Assembly: GCA_019894955.1 (NCBI GenBank)
Contig: JAGXNQ010000007.1
Location: forward strand, 1-40,016
Direction: 5' to 3'
Source of the DNA: Promethearchaeota archaeon
GTDB taxonomy: Archaea; Asgardarchaeota; Lokiarchaeia; Sigyniarchaeales; SOKP01
Length of the DNA stretch: 40,016 nucleotides
The notes under the pieces are model-generated. The model saw only the letters and a list, made by a program, of their open reading frames with translations, was not told the origin of the DNA and did not search any database. The position numbers and the translations under genes were made by a program. Below are positions 1 to 9,088 of this stretch, in pieces (the stretch's first letter is position 1; every line of letters starts with the position of its first letter).

Positions 1-623
1 ATCTTGGATTCATCAAGGTTTTTTAATATTGCTCTTTTAACCTTGTTTTTTAAAAAAGGTACATATATTCCTTCAATTTCACTACATTTTGATAAGAAAT
101 CATGTAGTTCATCCTTATCCTTCTTATAATTATCATACAAAGAGAGGAAAGTTCCCAAATTAGGCTCGGCATCACCAATAAATATGATATCGAAAATCTT
201 GCTAAATGGTAAAGGATTAGAAGTCACTACAGGACCCCCAGCAATTAATAAAGGATAGTCTTGCTTCTTAACTTCTTTAAGATTAATTCTTTTGGTATTT
301 GTTAAGGGGATTTTTGCTTTCTCTAAAATCCACAAAATGTTTCTAAAGTCGTTTTCGTAATGGATTGAAAAACCTAAGATATCAAATTGATGAGGTAGAA
401 ATCCTGTTTCAATTCCTTTAACACAATTTATAGGTTTAATATCTTCTAATGCAGGGAATTTAACTCCCTTAGGTAAATGAATTTTATCACAGAATACATT
501 CTCAAAGGAATTAATGAAGTTATAGAGAAAACGTATGGTATAGGATGATTCCATTATGCTAAATTGATTAGGATAAATCAATCCAAAAGAAATTTCATCC
601 TCTTTCCAACTTTTTGAGATCAT
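1..623 (-). CDS. Radical SAM protein, N-terminal B12-binding-like region (partial, C-terminus beyond window)
   Basis: Own translation of minus strand from ATG at 623: MISKSWKEDEISFGLIYPNQFSIMESSYTIRFLYNFINSFENVF...LLIAGGPVVTSNPLPFSKIFDIIFIGDAEPNLGTFL; the AGGP...GDAEP pattern is typical of B12-binding radical SAM proteins. Overlaps the SIR2 stop by a few nt (ATGA). Not in the ORF track because it is truncated. Confidence 0.75.
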   Translation of the reverse strand, partial: MISKSWKEDEISFGLIYPNQFSIMESSYTIRFLYNFINSFENVFCDKIHLPKGVKFPALEDIKPINCVKGIETGFLPHQFDILGFSIHYENDFRNILWILEKAKIPLTNTKRINLKEVKKQDYPLLIAGGPVVTSNPLPFSKIFDIIFIGDAEPNLGTFLSLYDNYKKDKDELHDFLSKCSEIEGIYVPFLKNKVKRAILKNLDESK

Positions 624-1438
624 TTTTCCTTCATTGATAAATTAGATTGTTCCATAGATTCTTTTATAAGTTTAACTTGTTCCACAATAAGAGGGAGTAT
701 TGTTCCTGTTTTATGATGTATTACAACCTCCGCTCGTTCATCTAAATGAGTGGGTTCATCATTTACTATAATTAATTTCCCTTTTTCCCTTAATGTATAA
801 AGTGGTAGATCACAAACAGGAGCTACCTGGAGAGAAGATCCCGCAATAAGCATTACATCTGCTTTTTGAGACAAAGCTTGAGATTGATAAATTTCAAACT
901 TAGGTAAACTTTCACCAAATAAGGTAACTGAGGGTTTCAATGGAGCAGTGCACACATCACATTGAGGAGGATATTTTTTTTCCTTTTTTAATTTTTTTAG
1001 TATTTGATCTTTTGTATAGGAAGCATTACATCCAAAACAATCAAAACGATTAACATTACCGTGGACTTCATAGACTAAAATTGAACCTGCTTTTTGATGA
1101 AGTTCATCGATATTTTGAGTGATAACTCCTTTAATTACATTCATGTTCTCAAGTTCAGCTAAGGCTATATGTCCCATATTTGGTTTCGCCTTAAATAATG
1201 TAGGAGCCATTTTTTCCGCCATTTCCCAAAATTTTGTTGGATCTTTCACGAAGGATCTGATGTTACCATAAATCTCTACTTTATACTTATCCCATATGCC
1301 CCCCTCACCACGAAAATCCGGAATTCCAGATTCTGTGGAAATACCCGCACCAGTTAAGACAATTGCGCTTTTAGAGTTAGCAAGAAGTTCAGCAGCTTGG
1401 TGAATTTTCTTCTTTTCAATAATTCTCATAACTTTCAT
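620..1438 (-). CDS. NAD-dependent protein deacylase, SIR2 family
   Basis: GAGISTESGIPDFRG, TQNIDELHQKAG, VHGN, zinc cysteines CFGC...CDVC, GSSLQVAP motifs. Confidence 0.96.
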   Translation of the reverse strand: MKVMRIIEKKKIHQAAELLANSKSAIVLTGAGISTESGIPDFRGEGGIWDKYKVEIYGNIRSFVKDPTKFWEMAEKMAPTLFKAKPNMGHIALAELENMNVIKGVITQNIDELHQKAGSILVYEVHGNVNRFDCFGCNASYTKDQILKKLKKEKKYPPQCDVCTAPLKPSVTLFGESLPKFEIYQSQALSQKADVMLIAGSSLQVAPVCDLPLYTLREKGKLIIVNDEPTHLDERAEVVIHHKTGTILPLIVEQVKLIKESMEQSNLSMKEK

Positions 1439-1752
1439 TAGAATGTCCTTATTGTACCAATTTTAATATCAATTTAGAATGAATAAAAGAACAAATAGAC
1501 TTATATCGCGAAATTGTCAATTCAATTATATTTACATATTCCCATTTTATAAATATTTTTAATATATTGTTGAAAATTATAAAAACTTAATCATTAGGAA
1601 AAAAAACCCATATTATAACTTTTTATAGAAATTTCGTATTATCTTACATCGCGTAATATTTTTAGTTTCAAAAATAATTAATATATACCCTTAATTTCAT
1701 ATTTTCAATGGGATATCATTCTTATTAATTAACATCTTTTCTGCTTATTTTT

Positions 1753-2640
1753 ATGATTACTGGATTCGCAATAATTTTGGATGAGGAAATACTTTACGTC
1801 TCAAATGAAAATAAATATGCTTTCTTTGAAATAGTTCTCTTTATTGAGAAATTAATCAAAAGTATTAATCCAAAAAATTATTGGCGTCTGAAGAATATAT
1901 TTTTTGAAAATGATAATGGAAGAGAACGAATGATTATCAAGCATCTTATTACAGAAAATAATGAAAACCTATTTTATTGCATTACTGGTGATTTTATTTC
2001 TGGTTCAGAAGAAGCCGATAGGATGTTGGATGAATATATTGAAAAAGTAAGCGCTAATTATCCCAACGCAGAAGCAATTGAAAAAGCTTCCAGTAAATCA
2101 GAATTCTCTAAAATAGTAAAACTAATAACGGCTTATCTTTGGGATAAGTATCGTGATCCTATCGCAGATGAGGAATTAATAGGTAATTGTTTGAGTAATA
2201 ACAATAAAATTCTGTATTGTGGAATCTCTACACAAGGATTACCAATTATTTCAAAATTATATGATGACTCTCTTTTACAAAACATCAAACAAGAAGCATC
2301 AAAAGAAAATATAGATATCTTTACTTCAAATTTATCTGCGAAATTAGCCACAATAACAATGAATACTCAGATCAGAGCAAAAAGCCATATCAAAGAAATT
2401 CATTTCGATGATTTGGGAAATGATGGATGCATGAAATTAATTCTGTATAGTAAAATTAATAATTTTTCATTAGATCTTATTGCTTCTGGAGATTTATTTA
2501 AAATTAAAGAAATTTTTAGCCAATTAGAATCAAAAATTTCCAAAGAGGAAATTTTACTTAGCGAATTTAACGGAGATCTTAAACCTTATAGAACACTTTC
2601 ATCTTATCTAGATGAAATAATAAATGAATTTGATCAATAA
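1753..2640 (+). CDS. Uncharacterised protein, possibly two longin/roadblock-like domains
   Basis: Long ORF; N-terminal ITGFAIILDEEILYVS and second half NKILYCGISTQGLPIISKLYDD resemble alpha/beta longin-type starts; no catalytic motifs. Domain call is tentative. Confidence 0.6.
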   Translation: MITGFAIILDEEILYVSNENKYAFFEIVLFIEKLIKSINPKNYWRLKNIFFENDNGRERMIIKHLITENNENLFYCITGDFISGSEEADRMLDEYIEKVSANYPNAEAIEKASSKSEFSKIVKLITAYLWDKYRDPIADEELIGNCLSNNNKILYCGISTQGLPIISKLYDDSLLQNIKQEASKENIDIFTSNLSAKLATITMNTQIRAKSHIKEIHFDDLGNDGCMKLILYSKINNFSLDLIASGDLFKIKEIFSQLESKISKEEILLSEFNGDLKPYRTLSSYLDEIINEFDQ

Positions 2641-2670
2641 TTTATAATAATATGCTTTTTTTCCTTATTT

Positions 2671-3963
2671 ATGAAAGCTGTAATCCTAGCAGCTGGAAAA
2701 GGAAAAAGATTACGTCCTATAACAGCCACTAAACCTAAACCAATGATTCCCCTTGCGGGTAAACCATTATTGGAACACACAGTTTTAAGCTTAAAAAATG
2801 CAGGTATTGATCACGTTCTAATTATCACAGGTTATAAAGAGGAAGCCATTAAGGATTATTTCAAAGACGGAATTGATAAAGTTGGTATAAAAATATCATA
2901 TATTACCCAAACTGAACATCTTGGTACAGCTCATGCGACTAATTATGCAAGAAATTTTGTAAAAAATGATGAATTCCTCCTAATGTATGGAGATATACTT
3001 GTCGATGAACAAGTCTTTAAAGATGTGATAGAACTATTCAAAAAGCATGATCTTGACGGAGTAATTTGTCTAAATACGGTTGATAATCCCCAAGATTTTG
3101 GAATAATCACATTAGACTCTCAAATGAGTGTAATTAATATCACAGAAAAACCCGATCTAGGTAAAAACTTAGGAAATCTGGCTAATGCTGGGATCTATGT
3201 CTTTAAACCAAATATTTTTGAAGCAATTGAAAAAACGAAGAAATCAGTTCGAGGTGAATTAGAATTTACAGATTCAATGCAAATATTAATAAATGAATTA
3301 AATGGTAAAATTAAAGGACATATCATTAAAAATCTCTTTTGGAGCGATATCGGATTACCTTGGCAGTTATTGGATGCAAACAAGTATTTGCTAGATCGAC
3401 TAAACCCCTCAATAGAAGGTACTGTTGAAAATAATGTAACTTTTTCTGGGACAATTTATGTTGGTAATAAATCAACAATAAAAGCGGGAACAACAATAAT
3501 AGGTCCTTGTTTTATAGGAGCGAATACATTAGTAGGACCAAATGCCTTCATTCGACCTTATAGTTTTATAGGGAATAATTGTCATATTGGAATGTCTGAA
3601 ATAAAAAATTCTTTGATTTTTTCAAATTCAAAAATTCCACATTTTAATTACGTTGGTGATTCTATTATATGTGAAAATGTTAATCTTGGAGCAGGTACGA
3701 AAGTATCTAACTTGAGATTTGATAATAAAAGTATTAAGATGAGAATTAATGGAAAATTGATTAATTCTAAAAGGAGAAAATTGGGAGTAGTAATGGGTGC
3801 CAATTCACAAACAGGTATAAATGTAAGTATTATGTGTGGTAAAAAAATAGGTGAAAATTCTATTATAGGCGCTAATACCCTAATTAACGAAGACGTACCT
3901 CGAGATAGCCTCTACTATCAAGATTCTAATGGAAATTTGATAAAAAAAACTAATCTTTCTTAA
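2671..3963 (+). CDS. GlmU-like bifunctional sugar-1-phosphate nucleotidylyltransferase / left-handed beta-helix acetyltransferase
   Basis: MKAVILAAGKGKRLRPITATKPKPMIPLAGKP, GTAHA, then hexapeptide repeats (GTIYVGNKSTIKAGTTIIGPCFIGANTLVGPNAFIRPYSFIG). Confidence 0.93.
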   Translation: MKAVILAAGKGKRLRPITATKPKPMIPLAGKPLLEHTVLSLKNAGIDHVLIITGYKEEAIKDYFKDGIDKVGIKISYITQTEHLGTAHATNYARNFVKNDEFLLMYGDILVDEQVFKDVIELFKKHDLDGVICLNTVDNPQDFGIITLDSQMSVINITEKPDLGKNLGNLANAGIYVFKPNIFEAIEKTKKSVRGELEFTDSMQILINELNGKIKGHIIKNLFWSDIGLPWQLLDANKYLLDRLNPSIEGTVENNVTFSGTIYVGNKSTIKAGTTIIGPCFIGANTLVGPNAFIRPYSFIGNNCHIGMSEIKNSLIFSNSKIPHFNYVGDSIICENVNLGAGTKVSNLRFDNKSIKMRINGKLINSKRRKLGVVMGANSQTGINVSIMCGKKIGENSIIGANTLINEDVPRDSLYYQDSNGNLIKKTNLS

Positions 3964-4042
3964 GCCGCTTGTTAAATAGTTATAAATTATTATAAATTTT
4001 AATAGAAATGATTTTTAAGCAAAAAAAGTGGGTTAATAATTT

Positions 4043-4846
4043 TTATTCAGTAGTTTCTTTATTCTTGGTCTCAGAAATTTCTTTTGGGGCACTTTCTTCT
4101 TTTCGAGGAGAAGGTCTGGTTTGTGATAATTTTCTAACATTGATCCTTTCGCTTCTTTTTATTTCACTTTTACGAGATCGTTTAACTTCTACTTCAACGA
4201 TATCATAATCTTCTTCTTTTGAAATATATACTTGGTCAGTACCTCCTTCAGGAACTGATATTAGTTTGCTTTTAATGATGGAAGAGTTTGATAACGGATA
4301 AATTGTTTTAGCTACTCTTTGTATTTGCTTTGCAAATTCTCCATAGATCATTCCACTGATAAATTTTTCGTGATCAACAGATTTCCCAAATTCGGTGAGA
4401 ATTTCTTTTATAATCTTTCGTATTAAAATTTGTTGACTACTTCTTGCTTTCTTGATTGTTGTGCAAATTGTAGTTAGACGGTATATGTACCCATCTTTAG
4501 TTGTAATGTTTAAAATAAGTTGGATCTTTGAACTTCCTCTTTCAATCAAAGATCTAACGAAATCATTCGTAAAAATATGTCCGATAAACATTGTATTGCA
4601 AGTGTTAGCTTCAGGATTTACATCAATGACTTTAAATTTAATTTTTAGATTGATATCTGAAAAACTATTTGTTATATCATATAGTAGAATTTCAATTGTT
4701 CTGTCTATTACATTATTTTCAAATCCCATAATTTCTCCAATTTCTTTAAAATTGAAGCTTTGTGGGGCTTTTAGAGAAAACCAGCTCTTATCTTTAAATG
4801 AAACTTTCTTAACTCTCACTTTCTTCTTTTTAGCTTTTTGGCTCAT
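4043..4846 (-). CDS. rps3ae: 30S ribosomal protein eS1 (S3Ae)
   Basis: KKKKVRVKKVSFKDKSWFSLKAP... GHIFTNDFVRSLIERGSSKIQL...TICTTIKKARSSQ typical of S3Ae; directly downstream of uS15. Confidence 0.93.
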   Translation of the reverse strand: MSQKAKKKKVRVKKVSFKDKSWFSLKAPQSFNFKEIGEIMGFENNVIDRTIEILLYDITNSFSDINLKIKFKVIDVNPEANTCNTMFIGHIFTNDFVRSLIERGSSKIQLILNITTKDGYIYRLTTICTTIKKARSSQQILIRKIIKEILTEFGKSVDHEKFISGMIYGEFAKQIQRVAKTIYPLSNSSIIKSKLISVPEGGTDQVYISKEEDYDIVEVEVKRSRKSEIKRSERINVRKLSQTRPSPRKEESAPKEISETKNKETTE

Positions 4847-4851
4847 TTTTA

Positions 4852-5310
4852 TTACCTCGCCATAAGTGTTCTTACTTTTTCAGGAACGTACTTGAAATCT
4901 TGCTCCAGTACTTTCTTTTTCTTATAATATCGAATTAATCGATAGATTTTTGCTTCAGTTCGTTGTAATCCTTTTTTTGAATCAAGATCTTTATGATTAT
5001 TCTCAAGATGTTTACGTAGATTGAGAGCTTTTTTAATTAAATCAGAGATATCTTCTGGTAATGGAGAAATAATATCATTACTGTCGAGTATTTGACTAAT
5101 TGATTTCCCAGTTACTACTTTTACTAAGGGTACTCCATGGGAGTCTCTCAAAATAACTCCAATCATTGATTTGGAATTTCCTTTTTTTGCTAACTTGACA
5201 ACTTCAGCCTCTACTTCTTCGCCAGACAATTCAACCCATACGGGCTTCTCTAATCTCGCAGGTCGAGTACTACCGGACTTTCCCTTCTTTCTTGAATGCA
5301 TCCGAGCCAT
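4852..5310 (-). CDS. rps15: 30S ribosomal protein uS15
   Basis: MARMHSRKKGKSGSTRP N-terminus and RKHLENNHKDLDSKKGLQRTEAKIYRLIRYYKKK are diagnostic. Internal Met at 5310 preferred over the track's 5325 start. Confidence 0.96.
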   Translation of the reverse strand: MARMHSRKKGKSGSTRPARLEKPVWVELSGEEVEAEVVKLAKKGNSKSMIGVILRDSHGVPLVKVVTGKSISQILDSNDIISPLPEDISDLIKKALNLRKHLENNHKDLDSKKGLQRTEAKIYRLIRYYKKKKVLEQDFKYVPEKVRTLMAR

Positions 5311-5505
5311 TATATCACAGCACAATTAAAAATTTTAAGATTCTAATTATACTTCTAAATGATTTTTCGAAAATAAAATTTTGGAATTTTGTTTATTTTC
5401 CAACTATTTTGACACATTTTTTTTTTAAGTAAGGTGATAAAGTCTACAAAAAACATAAACAAATTGTGTGTATATTTAAATAAATATTAGAGGATTATTA
5501 TCAAT

Positions 5506-6090
5506 ATGAATGAAGTAAAAGAGGATATCTTTTTTATTACGGGGAATTCTAGTAAATATAATGAAATTCAACAATTATTCAAACAAGAAACAATAAATTA
5601 TAACCTAATTCAAAAAGATTTAAAAACAATTGAAATCCAAGCTGAATCAATTAAATCTGTTGCAGAATTTAAAATTAATAGTGTAAAAGATAAATTAATC
5701 TGTTCTGCCTTTGTCGAAGATGCTGGTTTTTTTGTTGATAATCCATTGAATGGTTTTCCTGGTGTCTATTCCTCATATGTTATGAAAACAATTGGAAATA
5801 AGGGAATATTGAATCTTATAGAAAATTTTGAGGATAGTAGAGCTCACTTTTCTGCGGCTATAGCATTATATTTTAAACCATTACATAAAATATTTTTCTT
5901 TGAAGGTACTGTAGAGGGTAAGGTATCAAATTTGCAGAAAGGAAATCACGGATTTGGATTCGATCCTATCTTCATTCCAGATGAAATTCCAACAAAAACA
6001 TTCGCAGAATTAACAACTACACAGAAAAATTCAATTTCTCACCGTGGTAAAGCTTGGTTGAAATTGATCGATTTTTTAAGAAAAAATTGA
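5506..6090 (+). CDS. rdgB: XTP/dITP diphosphatase (Ham1/RdgB family)
   Basis: FITGNSSKYNEIQQLF, VEDAGFFVDNPLNGFPGVYSSYV, GFGFDPIFIP, SHRGKA motifs. Confidence 0.95.
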   Translation: MNEVKEDIFFITGNSSKYNEIQQLFKQETINYNLIQKDLKTIEIQAESIKSVAEFKINSVKDKLICSAFVEDAGFFVDNPLNGFPGVYSSYVMKTIGNKGILNLIENFEDSRAHFSAAIALYFKPLHKIFFFEGTVEGKVSNLQKGNHGFGFDPIFIPDEIPTKTFAELTTTQKNSISHRGKAWLKLIDFLRKN

Positions 6091-6098
6091 AAGAAATT

Positions 6099-9062
6099 TT
6101 AAAATGTCTGACGAAATATATCCATTATTGATTGTCTACTCAACCGTATCAGTATAAAATACATTCCTATAACACCTATAGCAATTGATATTGTAAATAC
6201 TCTGAAAATCGAGTCAATTGGCAAGATAAAATTAGCAGGAAGTTCTGTCATTAAAGCCATATTAGTTTCAAGCAAATAACCACAATATGTGCCAATAAAG
6301 GTTCCCATTGTTCCCGCTGACAACAATAATAAAAGACTTTCGATTAGGAACATGTTACGAACATTTCTTGTTTTCATACCCATACTTCTCAAAATCCCAA
6401 TTTCAAATTTTCGTTCAAGCATGATTGCAAACATATTACTAATTAATCCAAAAATTGATATCACTACAGCAAATAAAAGGATAATCTCCATCAAACTACT
6501 TTGGCGTTCCATCATTCCGACCATAAAGTTTACCTTAGAAATCGCATCATCAATTGAAAAACTTCTGTCTTTATAAGTCGTACTTATATCATCCATCGTT
6601 GATTTAATATTTTCTTCGGAGTTTTCAATTAAATTAATAAATATTTTATCAACTATCATATTTGGTTCTCCAGGATTATCGACCTTCATCAAATTCATAT
6701 AATTATCTACCGATACCAAGATTCCGCCACCAAAAGCAGAACCTTCAGAGCTTCTGAAATTCCAATATCCTGGCATTCCTCCACAGATCCCGACAACTTT
6801 AAAAAGTGAAATATTCCCTGGATCATTTTGTATTTTAGGGTTGTAGAAATTAAGCCGAATATATTCACCTACATCATCAATCCCTAAAACTGATGCTATC
6901 GATTTCGCGATAATACATGTATTATTATTTTGGAGCATTTGACTAAAGGAATAATTAAAACCACTATTGGGACTGCTCCAAATTATGAGTTCTTTTTCAA
7001 CAAGATTAGTAAAATCTTCATCAATTCCAATAAATCCTGCTTCTATTTCATTAAAATTAGAGATGTCCGCAGCTGTTACTTGAAATTTAGACTCTGCTTG
7101 TCTAGCATAAAATTCAAATATATTAACGAATGCCTGTTCACTAGAATCATCTCCGAATCCTATACCCCCTTCTGTTGATGAAAAAATAGTCGAAATTATA
7201 GCAGTTAGATCGTAAGTATTAAAGAGAGATATTGCAAGTGATTTAATTCCTGGGAATGATTTTAATTCTTCTACCATTTCAAGTGTCAGAGCACTATCTG
7301 AATCATAACCTTGGTTTGCTAACACTAAATCTGAACCATACTGGAGTTTCAAGCTTGTAGACATGGTTGCTGATTGCATTTCAGTAACACTTGTAATAAA
7401 AAAAATAAAACTAAATGATATTGAAAACATCACAATGGTGCTAGTATTTCTTCTTGTATATCTCTTTAACGAAATCTTAATAATATTCCTATATTTTCTT
7501 ATAAATGGAGAAATAATGCTTAAAAAAACCCGTTGAATTATTGGTATTATACCTACTGAAGCAAATACAAGTCCAAGTAAAATTGCTGCTAACATTCCTA
7601 TAAATAAACCAGCAATCATCATGATTCCCCCAGTTACCATTATTCTAGGTAATAAGATAAATACAATCATTCCTAGAGTAGATATTGATATTCCGATTAA
7701 AAAATTCTTTATATTTATACTACCTTCTTTTTTTACCTCCCAACCCTCTTCTTTTGTATGAAAAGGAGTAATGGATTTTATCAAATCTTGACTAGAGGCT
7801 TTTAATGCAGGTATTAATGCAATTGAAAGCGAAGTAATTGATCCAATGGATAGTTCTAAAATAATAGTTTCTGGATTAATAACAAATTCTTCCATTACAA
7901 AAGGAAAATCCGTCATACTGAAAAGTAAACTGACAATAGAGGGGGTGAAAATAACTCCTATTATAACCCCTATTATGGATCCAAAGACACCTAAAAGTAA
8001 ACCTTCAAACAAAACCATTTTTATTGGGACACCCTTTTTACCTCCTACAACCCGCATTATACCAAACTCTCTCATTCTTTCTTCTATAGAAGTAGATAAA
8101 ATTGAATTGATTAGGATACCTGTTATTAATATAGAAAGGATTGTAATAAACCAAAAGATGATTGTCATCATCATCAAAGTAAATTCTCCACTAGATAATT
8201 CCTCTAACTTTGGCATTGTAACTGAATATGTACTTATTTCTAACCTTTGTTGAATTCGTGTTCCTATTTCGCGTAAACGAGCCGTGGTTTCCTCCAAATT
8301 ACTTACATCATATATAAATTGTGGATTTTCAATTGTCCCCACTAGAAAATTAATTTGATCTGATCTTTGAAAAAAATCCTGTGCCTGATCTAGGTTAACT
8401 AAAATCAAGCTCGTTTCAAATTGGAAAAATTTAAGATCTTGTTCGCATACCATAATAACTTCTAAATCCAAAGTATATTGTTGATATTCTAAGTGAATAA
8501 AATCTCCTATTGAGACATTTAACAATTCAGCTACGTTCCATAAAATGACACATTCTCCATCATCAGGTTCTTCATTATAAATCTCACCAGTTTCAATTCC
8601 GTTATCATCCACAATCTTTAAATCACCCATCTTTCCATTGGTCGCTTCTTGAATAAAATCTATCCCATATAATTGAAGTGAACCATTCGAATTTGAATTA
8701 GTTGAGAAGGTTTTAACTATGGACATAATTCTTGGAAAGAATTCATCAACTCCAGAGATATCATAAAGTTCGTTTTGAATAAGAGATTCTTCAAAATAAG
8801 GATCATAGGTAATATCTGTTTGTGGAATTTTAGTAATCATTATATCAGCACTTCCAGTTGTATTCGTCACCGAATCAATATAATTATAACTCATGGTGTC
8901 GTTAACCATTCCAATTGCGGTTAATAAAATTATTGAAATTGCGATTCCACCAATACCAAAAAATGCTTTAGCTTTACTACGCTTAAGATCAATCCAAGAG
9001 TTCTTAATAAATTGTAAATTAATCTTCAGCTGTAATCGGTACCAAAAATCTCTTATATTCAA
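6099..9062 (-). CDS. FtsX/MacB-type ABC permease, duplicated (987 aa)
   Basis: N-terminal TM plus large extracytoplasmic domain, EERMREFGIMRVVGGKKG FtsX motif, second copy ending ERKFEIGILRSMGMKTRNVRNMFLIE. Paralog of the 17768-20740 product. Confidence 0.93.
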   Translation of the reverse strand: MNIRDFWYRLQLKINLQFIKNSWIDLKRSKAKAFFGIGGIAISIILLTAIGMVNDTMSYNYIDSVTNTTGSADIMITKIPQTDITYDPYFEESLIQNELYDISGVDEFFPRIMSIVKTFSTNSNSNGSLQLYGIDFIQEATNGKMGDLKIVDDNGIETGEIYNEEPDDGECVILWNVAELLNVSIGDFIHLEYQQYTLDLEVIMVCEQDLKFFQFETSLILVNLDQAQDFFQRSDQINFLVGTIENPQFIYDVSNLEETTARLREIGTRIQQRLEISTYSVTMPKLEELSSGEFTLMMMTIIFWFITILSILITGILINSILSTSIEERMREFGIMRVVGGKKGVPIKMVLFEGLLLGVFGSIIGVIIGVIFTPSIVSLLFSMTDFPFVMEEFVINPETIILELSIGSITSLSIALIPALKASSQDLIKSITPFHTKEEGWEVKKEGSINIKNFLIGISISTLGMIVFILLPRIMVTGGIMMIAGLFIGMLAAILLGLVFASVGIIPIIQRVFLSIISPFIRKYRNIIKISLKRYTRRNTSTIVMFSISFSFIFFITSVTEMQSATMSTSLKLQYGSDLVLANQGYDSDSALTLEMVEELKSFPGIKSLAISLFNTYDLTAIISTIFSSTEGGIGFGDDSSEQAFVNIFEFYARQAESKFQVTAADISNFNEIEAGFIGIDEDFTNLVEKELIIWSSPNSGFNYSFSQMLQNNNTCIIAKSIASVLGIDDVGEYIRLNFYNPKIQNDPGNISLFKVVGICGGMPGYWNFRSSEGSAFGGGILVSVDNYMNLMKVDNPGEPNMIVDKIFINLIENSEENIKSTMDDISTTYKDRSFSIDDAISKVNFMVGMMERQSSLMEIILLFAVVISIFGLISNMFAIMLERKFEIGILRSMGMKTRNVRNMFLIESLLLLLSAGTMGTFIGTYCGYLLETNMALMTELPANFILPIDSIFRVFTISIAIGVIGMYFILIRLSRQSIMDIFRQTF

Positions 9063-9088
9063 TTTCTTTCTATTCTTGTTTATTAATT

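Noticed and set aside
4452-4865. 137-aa plus-strand ORF opposite eS1
   Set aside because: Antisense shadow of a clear ribosomal protein gene, no motif, low-complexity hydrophobic translation.
7846-8253. 135-aa plus-strand ORF opposite FtsX
   Set aside because: Antisense to a strongly supported permease CDS, no recognisable domain.
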